Below are positions 24,539 to 31,625 of a stretch of 49,454 bases of DNA, in pieces. The notes below the pieces were generated by a model that was given only the letters and a program-made list of their open reading frames with translations, was not told the origin of the DNA and did no database searches. Position 1 is the stretch's first letter; the number at the start of each line of letters is the position of its first letter. The stretch covers positions 1-49,454 of the forward strand of contig DATEDC010000172.1 in assembly GCA_035286585.1 (NCBI GenBank). The letters are read 5' to 3'. Source of the stretch: DSOS01 sp035286585. Its GTDB lineage: Bacteria; Chloroflexota; Anaerolineae; Anaerolineales; UBA4823. Made by a program: the position numbers and the translations under genes.

Positions 24539-24539
24539 C

Positions 24540-25856
24540 TTAGTCCGCGGCGGCCTCTGCGGCGTGTACTCCTGGAGCCTGGCGAGCTGCGATCTCTCCA
24601 CCTTCGCGCACTTCCCAAATCGAAATGATCGGGAAAACCTTGGAGAACACGACATACAGCATGGCAAAAAGGGCAAAGCTGCCCAGCAAAACGGACCACT
24701 CCGTCCAGGTAGGAAGGTAAGAGGAAACCGGGGAAGGCAGGCGGGGGCGAGTGAGTGTGGGCACCACGATGTTGTAGCGCTCGAGCCACATGCCTATGTT
24801 GATCAGGATCGAGGTGAGGATGGTCCCTCTCACGGTGCGTGTGCGGCGATTGCTCAACATCACAAACGGGACGACAAAGTTGAACAGCCACATAGCCCAA
24901 AACAATGGCGAAAATTCTTCCGTTAATTTGGCAAAGAGCACCCGCATGCCCGCCGGTTCGTTACCGTAAAACTCAGTCAGGTATTCAGAGAAAGTGAAAT
25001 AGGCCCATAGAAAGGCGAAGACCAGCAGCAGCAAGCCAAGGTTGCTGAAGTGTTGGTCGGTGATGTAGCTGTACAACTTGAACGACCGCCTGAGAATTGC
25101 CATGACGATGATCAGGGTGGCGATGCCGGAGAAGATGGCGCCGATCACGAAGTAAGGCCCAAAGATTGTGCTGTGCCACATCGGTTGAACGGTCATGGCA
25201 AACACCCATGAAACGACGGTGTGAACCGAAACGGCGATTGGGATGATAAGAACAGCCATGATACCAATCAGGCGCTCCAGCCGGTGCTTTTGCACCTCCG
25301 TCCCCGTCCAACCCAGCGAGAGTTTGGTGTACAACCACTGGCGCCAGCGGGGTAGGCTCGGGCGGTCGCGCAAGATCGCCAGGTCAGGGATGAGCGGCAG
25401 GTAAAGGTAGGTGAGACTGGCGGTCAGGTAAATCGACAAAGAGACTACGTCCCATACCAATGGCGATTGAAATCGCCCGTAGCGCAGGATATTCAGCAAA
25501 CGGTCGGGACGCCCCATGTCAATCATGATATTGCCTGTTCCCAGTACCAGGGCGAATACTGTAATCGCCTCCGCCGCGCGGGTGATCGGCCGGCGCCATT
25601 CCGCGCCGAATACCCGCAAGATCGCCGAGACAAGCGTGCCGGCATGGCTTATACCAATGAAGAAAACGAAATTCGTGATGTACAGCCCCCAATAAACGGG
25701 GCGGTTCAAGCCGGTTACGTCCAAACCGATTGCCAATTGCCGGGAGTAGGCAAATGCAGCCCAGGCAAGGATTAAGCCCAGTATGCTTACTACCAGGTAA
25801 AATCCGCGCCCGGTTTTCTCCATGGGTTTAAAGAGCACCGCTTCACGATCTTCCAT
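24540..25856 (-). CDS. NrfD-family quinone-interacting membrane subunit, second copy
   Basis: A 438-residue protein with about ten transmembrane helices, related to ActC (RPVYWGLYITNFVFFIGISHAGT and WRRPITRAAEAITVFALV match the first copy closely). AAGGAGC lies ahead of ATG 25856, so the start 18 codons upstream is rejected. It is encoded between the four-cluster subunit and the TorD-ferredoxin fusion and would anchor and feed the second complex, exchanging electrons with the quinone pool. Its large size resembles ActC and QrcD rather than the eight-helix PsrC type. Confidence 0.87.
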   Translation of the reverse strand: MEDREAVLFKPMEKTGRGFYLVVSILGLILAWAAFAYSRQLAIGLDVTGLNRPVYWGLYITNFVFFIGISHAGTLVSAILRVFGAEWRRPITRAAEAITVFALVLGTGNIMIDMGRPDRLLNILRYGRFQSPLVWDVVSLSIYLTASLTYLYLPLIPDLAILRDRPSLPRWRQWLYTKLSLGWTGTEVQKHRLERLIGIMAVLIIPIAVSVHTVVSWVFAMTVQPMWHSTIFGPYFVIGAIFSGIATLIIVMAILRRSFKLYSYITDQHFSNLGLLLLVFAFLWAYFTFSEYLTEFYGNEPAGMRVLFAKLTEEFSPLFWAMWLFNFVVPFVMLSNRRTRTVRGTILTSILINIGMWLERYNIVVPTLTRPRLPSPVSSYLPTWTEWSVLLGSFALFAMLYVVFSKVFPIISIWEVREGGEIAARQAPGVHAAEAAAD

Positions 25857-25857
25857 G

Positions 25858-26487
25858 CTAAGCTCCTTCACGCAGGTAGTACACCTTTGGCTCGGTGCCC
25901 AGGTCTTCAAGCAAGCGAAAAGCGCGTGGTCCGCGCGCTAACTGGGATACGACACTATCTGGATCCTCCAGGTCACCGAAGAAACGCGCGTTGCCCGGGC
26001 AGGCTTGATTACAGGCTGGTACCGGCAGGCGATGGGAACAGAATGTGCATTTCTCTACAATACCCTTGGGTCTTATCGGCACATCCGGGTTGCGATAGTT
26101 GTTCAGGCTTTCAACCCATTGGGGATCGCGCCAGTTGAAGTATCTGACTGCGTATGGGCAGGCTACCATGCAGTAGCGGCAACCGATGCAGCGTTCGTAG
26201 CGCTGTAATACAAGCCCTTCTTCATCTTGATAGGTGGCTCCTACCGGGCATACGCGCACACAAGGTGGATTTTCGCAGTGCATGCACGGGCGCGGGATGA
26301 AGGTGCCGCGCACGTTGGGATATTCTCCGCTTACTTCAGAAAGCACTTCGTGCCAGAAGATGGCGCGACCGAGTTCGGTGTCCTCCGGCCCGGCAAAAGC
26401 GACATTATTTTCAGCCCTGCAGGCTGCTGTGCATGCCTGGCAGGCCACGCACCGGTCGAGATCAATTACCATTCCCCAGCGAGGCAT
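25858..26487 (-). CDS. Four-cluster ferredoxin subunit of the second molybdoenzyme complex
   Basis: A 209-residue PsrB/DmsB-type subunit with sixteen cysteines in four complete sets: C13/16/19/23, C68/71/76/80, C100/103/106/110 and C147/150/159/163. Unlike its paralogue in the ACIII-like module, the third set is intact (CIGCRYC), so four [4Fe-4S] clusters are expected. The fourth set has a shorter loop (CTFCSHRLPVPACNQAC). It would wire the molybdopterin subunit to the NrfD subunit. AGGAGC precedes the ATG, and it starts eight bases after the preceding stop. Confidence 0.9.
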   Translation of the reverse strand: MPRWGMVIDLDRCVACQACTAACRAENNVAFAGPEDTELGRAIFWHEVLSEVSGEYPNVRGTFIPRPCMHCENPPCVRVCPVGATYQDEEGLVLQRYERCIGCRYCMVACPYAVRYFNWRDPQWVESLNNYRNPDVPIRPKGIVEKCTFCSHRLPVPACNQACPGNARFFGDLEDPDSVVSQLARGPRAFRLLEDLGTEPKVYYLREGA

Positions 26488-26495
26488 ATCAGCTC

Positions 26496-28880
26496 CTATG
26501 CTTTATAAATTTTCACTCGGGTTGCATACCATCCGGCAGTGCCAGCAACACGGTCATATTCATCCGCAATGATCCAATTGGGATTTTCCCCGCGCTCTTT
26601 AGCCCAGCGTCCATAAGATCGGTGACCTTGCCCGAAGGGGACGTTCACGGTATCCGGCCGAGTTCCGGGGTAGAGCAAGGCTTTTAGTTTGATCTTTTCC
26701 CCAAGTGGAGACTCCACCCATACCCATTCATCCTCGACGATTCCCAAACTTTTGGCAACCTCCGGGTTGATTTCCACCCAGGCATCCCAACTGCGTCTGG
26801 CATGCAAACCAAATTTCTCTTGCAGCCAGGGAGCATTGGCACCTCTACCTTCAGCGTGCGTCATCAGTTTATAGGTATTCAGGTAGAAGGGATATTCGTG
26901 ATCTCCAATAAAGCGAGGCGGCTCGTAGTGCGGCAGGTAGAGCGCATCGCCGCGCGCCCTGATTTCAAGCTCATCCAGCCAATCGTCCCAACTAAACTCG
27001 CCCCGCCGCGCCTCCAGGCGATTCTTTAAGCTCTGGGAATAGAACTCGAACTTTCCAGAAGGGGTGTTGAACACCCGCCCCCACCGACCAAACGCATAGG
27101 GTGCGTCATACCAGACGCTTTGGGCGGTCAACTCATCCCAAAAATGTGAAAAGCTGGTCGCCCGGATTGTGCCGCGCTCGGAGGCCCACAGCCCGCTGAG
27201 GCGAAATTGCACCGCGTGAGCGAAATTCTCCCAGGGAAAAGCGGCAGCCACGCCTCCACCCATCGCTTTTGCAACCTGGATGAGCACATCGCCGCTGTCG
27301 CGCGTATCCAGCAATGGAGCGACCACCGGCTGGCGCAAGCCAACCACGGCATATCCCAGGCTTGGTTCAATCTCGTCGTCTTGCAATCTTTCAAGAAATG
27401 TGTGGTCCGGCAGGATCAGGTCCGCATAGACGCTGCTGTCGTCGAGAAAAGGTGAAAAGGAAACGATAAAAGGAATTTCTTGGAAAGCTTCATAAAAACG
27501 GCGCACGTCTGGTGCAGAGAAGAGCGGGTTAGTATAGTAAAGAAACAATGCGCTCAGGGGGTAAGGGCTCGCTGCCAGGATGTGGGCTGGCAAACTTTGA
27601 TAAACACTGGTGGCTAGTGGGTGGCTGCGTGTGCCAGCTCCATCGATGCGCGGCATGCTGCGCCCCGCCTCTGCGAGAGAATCAGCGGGTAGATCAGGCC
27701 AGGCGGTGTAGGGAGGGTGATTTTGGATCATCACACCACCCGGGATTTCAATGCTGCCCACCAGGGCGTTCAGAGATTGGATAGCCATCCAGTTGTAGAT
27801 GCCATTTGTCTGCATGGAGGCCCCTCGCCCGCCTGTTGCAATGGCTGGCTGGGTGGAGGCAAATTCTCGCGCCAGGCGCACAATGGTGTCCGCATTCACC
27901 CCCGTAATGGCCTCCACCTGGATGGGGTGATAGTTGCGCAGCACAAAAGACCGAAATCCTTCGTGGATAACCCCCTCGGCGTCTTTCCACTCTTCAAAGC
28001 CAAAGGTATGTTCCTGCAGGAAAGCGGCATCGTAGCGTCCCTCCGCAATGATCACATTTGCCAGGCCCAGGGCGAGCGCGCCGTCTGAGCCGGGCCGGAT
28101 CGGGACCCACTCATCAGCTTTGGCTGCGGTAACGGAAAAACGAGTGTCAATCTGCACGAACTTAGCTCGGCGGTTAGGCCGATCACGCCGCATGGAACTG
28201 AACGCCCGGATCTGGCGTACGGTAGGTCGAGAAGCTTCCAGAAAAGCCCGCCCAAAGCTTAAGACGTAGTTGCAGTTGTCCCAATCGTATCCCAGTTGTT
28301 CCCGGTGCCCAAACATGAGTTCGTTGCCGATGCGCTCACCATCCACGCTCAGGCTGTCGTGACGGATGTGATTGGGCGATCCATAAGCAGCCAGGAAGCG
28401 GTCGATCAACCCGCCCATTTGCCCGCGCACGCGACCGGTCATGAATGCGACCGTATGCGGGCCTGGATTGGCGCGGATCTCGCTCAAGCGCTCAACGATC
28501 AGAGCAATCCCTTCTTCCCAGGAAATTGGCTGCCAGTTATCGCTGCCGCGCTCGCCTACCTGGCGCAAGGGACCTTTGATCCGGTCTGGATCGTAGAGCA
28601 CCTGCAAAGCCGCGTTCGCTTTAGGGCATACTTTGCCTGTATTGACCGGGTGTAAAGGATTGCCCTCTATTTTCACCGCTCGACCATTGATCGTACGGAC
28701 AAGCACACCACAGCCTCCCGGGCACATCAAACAAATTGTGGGTATCCATTGCTGGGTGTATGCTGGTACCTCTGGCCGTTCCTCCGTTTCGAAAAATGAG
28801 CTGGCAATACCCGCGCCCGTAGCAGCCGTAGCGCTGCCAACGGCGGACAATTTTAGAAATTCGCGGCGAGATATTGTCAT
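26496..28880 (-). CDS. Molybdopterin oxidoreductase catalytic subunit with twin-arginine signal
   Basis: A 794-residue member of the DMSO-reductase superfamily, PsrA/PhsA/TtrA-like. A twin-arginine signal (RREFLK at 5-10) predicts export folded with cofactor. The four-cysteine motif C50-x2-C53-x3-C57-x27-C85 would bind FS0. Further landmarks are ADEWVPIRPGSDGALALGLANVI, GGRGASMQTNG, LFLYYTNPLFSAPDVR, ILPDHTFLER, and a C-terminal PFGQGHRSYGRWA. By eye, the position that carries Cys in PsrA-type enzymes falls in HIRHDSLSVDG, where Ser rather than Cys is found. The nearby TorD-type chaperone supports a real Mo or W enzyme. The substrate is unknown. It begins one base inside the upstream stop (TAATG). 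Confidence 0.87.
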   Translation of the reverse strand: MTISRREFLKLSAVGSATAATGAGIASSFFETEERPEVPAYTQQWIPTICLMCPGGCGVLVRTINGRAVKIEGNPLHPVNTGKVCPKANAALQVLYDPDRIKGPLRQVGERGSDNWQPISWEEGIALIVERLSEIRANPGPHTVAFMTGRVRGQMGGLIDRFLAAYGSPNHIRHDSLSVDGERIGNELMFGHREQLGYDWDNCNYVLSFGRAFLEASRPTVRQIRAFSSMRRDRPNRRAKFVQIDTRFSVTAAKADEWVPIRPGSDGALALGLANVIIAEGRYDAAFLQEHTFGFEEWKDAEGVIHEGFRSFVLRNYHPIQVEAITGVNADTIVRLAREFASTQPAIATGGRGASMQTNGIYNWMAIQSLNALVGSIEIPGGVMIQNHPPYTAWPDLPADSLAEAGRSMPRIDGAGTRSHPLATSVYQSLPAHILAASPYPLSALFLYYTNPLFSAPDVRRFYEAFQEIPFIVSFSPFLDDSSVYADLILPDHTFLERLQDDEIEPSLGYAVVGLRQPVVAPLLDTRDSGDVLIQVAKAMGGGVAAAFPWENFAHAVQFRLSGLWASERGTIRATSFSHFWDELTAQSVWYDAPYAFGRWGRVFNTPSGKFEFYSQSLKNRLEARRGEFSWDDWLDELEIRARGDALYLPHYEPPRFIGDHEYPFYLNTYKLMTHAEGRGANAPWLQEKFGLHARRSWDAWVEINPEVAKSLGIVEDEWVWVESPLGEKIKLKALLYPGTRPDTVNVPFGQGHRSYGRWAKERGENPNWIIADEYDRVAGTAGWYATRVKIYKA

Positions 28881-29239
28881 TATGTGCTTTCCCTTCTTAA
28901 GTGAACATCACTGAGAATGAAGCGCAGTAAATCCCCAATCTGTACTACCGTTTGCTGCTCGCGATGGTAGATACTTAGTTCATTATCAGCCAGGCTGAGA
29001 CCCATGACGCGCACCTTCCACGTGCTATTCTCGAGGATCTCTAGAACTTCCGCAGGGACCACGTTACCCGTCTTTTCGATCAGGATCGTGTCCGGTCGCT
29101 GGGCTGAAATTTGCTGCCATGCAGCGGTGTAATTTGAGGTATCTCCAACCACTTCAATCTGCGGGTCATCCAGCAGGAGAACCATCGAGGTATGAAAAAG
29201 AGGGTTGGTCCAGATGATAAAGACTCGTTGATTGTGCAT
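28880..29239 (-). CDS. Degenerate receiver-like (pseudo-REC) protein
   Basis: A 119-residue protein with the alternating pattern of a response-regulator receiver: RVFIIWTNPLFHTSMVLLL, VVGDTSNYTAAW, PDTILIEKTG, VRVMGLSLAD. The usual acidic pair after beta-1 is replaced (W10-T11), and the phospho-acceptor Asp position appears to be Glu55. Phosphorylation is therefore unlikely, and Glu may mimic the active state. There is no output domain. It is the first gene of the long operon, with GAGGTGAG ahead of ATG 29239, and overlaps the molybdopterin gene by one base. A regulatory or assembly role linked to the complex is likely but unproven. Confidence 0.65.
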   Translation of the reverse strand: MHNQRVFIIWTNPLFHTSMVLLLDDPQIEVVGDTSNYTAAWQQISAQRPDTILIEKTGNVVPAEVLEILENSTWKVRVMGLSLADNELSIYHREQQTVVQIGDLLRFILSDVHLRREST

Positions 29240-29315
29240 GGCACTTGCTCACCTCATAAGATTAATATTAGTTAAATAAAACACTTATGGATATCGCAGG
29301 CATTGCCAAAACGTA

Positions 29316-29351
29316 TCGTAAAAATCGCCAAATATTTGGCGATTTTTACGA
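29316..29351 (-). terminator. Perfect 36-bp palindrome, probable terminator between regulator genes and the long operon
   Basis: Both arms of 18 bp (29316-29333 and 29334-29351) pair perfectly with no loop. The core is GCCAAATATTTGGC. On the minus strand the GC core is followed by ATTTTTACG, as in an intrinsic terminator. It lies 58 bases after the stop of the response regulator gene and about 75 bases before the start of the next operon on the same strand. It could also be an operator for a dimeric regulator. Confidence 0.7.
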
Positions 29352-29408
29352 AAACTCGATTCTGTGGGAAAACAGTGTTCCGGGTTTTTCTAAACTTGCT
29401 CCACCCGC

Positions 29409-30062
29409 TCAATTGCCGCGCATAAAGCCCCTCTTGCGCGCATATTGGATCAGCTCATGCCGGCTGGTGAAGCCAAGTTTATGTAACAGGTTGCTGTAAT
29501 GGGTATATACCGTGCTGGGGCTGATGACCAGCTTCTCCGCAATCTCCTTGTTGCTGAAGCCTTCAGCGAGCAGATGAAGAACCTGCCTTTCACGCTGGCT
29601 CAAAGATGTGCCTGTATCGCTGTCGACCTCCAGGAACTTGAGATAATCACTCACCAATTTTTTAGCCATGGTGGGGTAGAGAAAGACTTCGCCCTTGCCG
29701 ACAACGCGCACGGCGTTGATGAGATCGCTGGTTTCGGCGCCTTTCAGGATATACCCGGAGGCGCCTGCTTTAAGCATCTCGAAAAAATACTCATCCGAGC
29801 GGTGCATGGTTAGGACTAAAACCTTGATCTCAGGCCAATTAGCCTTGATCTGCCGGGTGGCTTCGAGCCCATCCATGCCTGGCATGGCGATATCCATCAA
29901 GACCACATCCGGGTGCAGGGCTTCTGCCATTGCCAGGGCTTGCTTGCCATCCAGCGCTTCGCCGACGACATATATATCGCTTTCCGCTTCGAGCAGCAGT
30001 TTTATGCCTGAGCGGACAATGGTATGGTCATCAGCGATGAGCACCTTGAGGCGTTCACTCAT
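29409..30062 (-). CDS. NarL/FixJ-type response regulator
   Basis: A 217-residue regulator. The receiver domain occupies residues 1-120, with the acidic pair D11-D12, the phospho-acceptor D57 in LMDIAMPGMDG, and a conserved Lys in GYILKGAETSDL. A LuxR-type helix-turn-helix sits at about 150-210 (LSQRERQVLHLLAEGFSNKEIAEKLVISPSTVYTHYSNLLHKLG). ATG 30062 overlaps the stop of the kinase gene (ATGA), so this is its cognate regulator. Targets may be the multiheme and molybdoenzyme operons next to it, an inference from position. Confidence 0.93.
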   Translation of the reverse strand: MSERLKVLIADDHTIVRSGIKLLLEAESDIYVVGEALDGKQALAMAEALHPDVVLMDIAMPGMDGLEATRQIKANWPEIKVLVLTMHRSDEYFFEMLKAGASGYILKGAETSDLINAVRVVGKGEVFLYPTMAKKLVSDYLKFLEVDSDTGTSLSQRERQVLHLLAEGFSNKEIAEKLVISPSTVYTHYSNLLHKLGFTSRHELIQYARKRGFMRGN

Positions 30063-31576
30063 TCCGTCGCCTCGAGCGGGATACGTATGCGTATGCGCGT
30101 GCCTTTGCCAGGTTGGGAAATGATCTCGAGTTCTCCACCGCACTGCTCAGCCCGCTCTCGCATGCCCAGCAAACCAAGTCCGCGTGGGTTATTTTCGTCC
30201 TGTAACATGGCTTGCGGGATGAAGCCAATCCCATTATCCAGGACCTCTCCGACAAAAAAACCATCCTCCTGGGCCAGCAGGATGCTGACCTGGCTCGCCC
30301 TGGCATGCCGAACCACGTTGCTCAAAGCTTCTTGAAAAATACGATATAGTGCCGTTTCAATGGCAGGGGGAAGACGTCCATTTAAACCGCCTGCATTCAT
30401 ATGGAAGACTGTGGTATCCGCAGGCAGCGACCGCTCAGCATGAGCTTGCAGGGCAGCGACAAGACCCAGATCATCCAGGGTGGACGGCCTTAGAGCCATG
30501 ATGAGATCATACATCTGTCCGGTCGTTTCATGGATAAGGGTGCGAGTTTGGGCGAGCTGTTGTAGGGCTCGCTCAGGATCAGATTTCAACATCTGCTCGA
30601 TGGCCTCGGAATGCAGGCCTAAACCAGCTAAGGATTGACCGAGCTCGTCGTGCAGCTCGCGCGCCACGCGCTTGCGTTCATCCTCCTGGGCGGTAATGAG
30701 ACGTTTTAAGAGCTCGCCCCGCAGCTTGCTTTGGCGCTGGATGTCTTCTGAGAGCTCGCGGTTTTCGGTTTCACGAGTTGCTAGCCCTAGAGCCATTTCA
30801 TTGAACTTTTGAGCCAGTTGCCCAAGCTCATCCTGCTGGTTTTCTGATAGTTGAGGCGGTGATTGCCCGTGCCCCAGGTCTGTGATCGCGGATGCCAGTC
30901 CTTTTAGTCGTCTCAAAACAAATTGGTTCACTGCCAGGTTTGCCACCAGCACGGTCACCAGGATGGTCGCGACCAGCCAGAGTAAGTTTTCTCGTAAATG
31001 GGCTTCTAAAGGCCTTTCCAGGGGCGCCATAGAAATATCTGTGAGAAGAAGGCCCAGCAATCGCTGTTTGGGGTCGTGACATGCCTGGCATTCTGACCGA
31101 TTCTCGATCGGATTCATGCTGCGGAATGCGCGCTGCCCATCGGGCAGCGTGACCACCACGCTGCTGGGACGATCGGCGACATTCAATTTGTGACAGGGTT
31201 GGCAATCTGGCTGACTATTGTTCAGGATATCATCTACATTTTTGTCGTTAGGGGAAAACACCACCCTGCCGTTTCTGTCCAGCAAATAAACCACGCGGAG
31301 CATTTCGTTTTCACCGATCGAATCCAGGGTAAGTTGAAGCTCCTCCCAATCGCTGGAGAGCATAGCGTGCCGGAGGCTGTTTTCGATCAACTGACCGGTT
31401 TGGGCAGTAAGCAGCGTTAAATTATTGAGTACCGAGGCTCTGTGTCGCCAGTACTCAATCATGGTAAATCCGCCTATCACCAGAACGAGCGGTACAACAA
31501 CGCTAAGCGTGATCTTAGCGCGCAAGCTGAGATTTAATCTTCCGGACTTGAGGCTGCCTAGAAGCACCGATCGCAT
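30059..31576 (-). CDS. Sensor histidine kinase with diheme-c extracytoplasmic domain
   Basis: A 505-residue kinase. Membrane helix 1 is at about 22-40. An extracytoplasmic sensor of about 155 residues carries two c-type heme sites, CQPCH (125-129) and CQACH (163-167). Helix 2 is at about 198-218, then a HAMP domain, a HisKA_3 domain with H309 (ARELHDELGQ), and a HATPase domain ending in GLGLLGMRERAEQCGG and GKGTRIRIRIPL. The heme sites are outside the cell membrane, where the Ccm system attaches heme. A redox, NO or CO signal is therefore likely. It belongs to the NarX/NarQ-DegS family of kinases and overlaps its regulator gene. Confidence 0.92.
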   Translation of the reverse strand: MRSVLLGSLKSGRLNLSLRAKITLSVVVPLVLVIGGFTMIEYWRHRASVLNNLTLLTAQTGQLIENSLRHAMLSSDWEELQLTLDSIGENEMLRVVYLLDRNGRVVFSPNDKNVDDILNNSQPDCQPCHKLNVADRPSSVVVTLPDGQRAFRSMNPIENRSECQACHDPKQRLLGLLLTDISMAPLERPLEAHLRENLLWLVATILVTVLVANLAVNQFVLRRLKGLASAITDLGHGQSPPQLSENQQDELGQLAQKFNEMALGLATRETENRELSEDIQRQSKLRGELLKRLITAQEDERKRVARELHDELGQSLAGLGLHSEAIEQMLKSDPERALQQLAQTRTLIHETTGQMYDLIMALRPSTLDDLGLVAALQAHAERSLPADTTVFHMNAGGLNGRLPPAIETALYRIFQEALSNVVRHARASQVSILLAQEDGFFVGEVLDNGIGFIPQAMLQDENNPRGLGLLGMRERAEQCGGELEIISQPGKGTRIRIRIPLEATE

Positions 31577-31625
31577 CCAAAGTTCTCTCTATACGCAGGA
31601 GGGAAAGCCGGTTTGTTCAACCTGT

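Noticed and set aside
16216..28880. Nitrate reductase or formate dehydrogenase
   Set aside because: No NarG/FdhA signatures, no selenocysteine context and no cytochrome b type gamma subunit. NrfD-type anchors, DUF3341 and ActA indicate ACIII and relatives.
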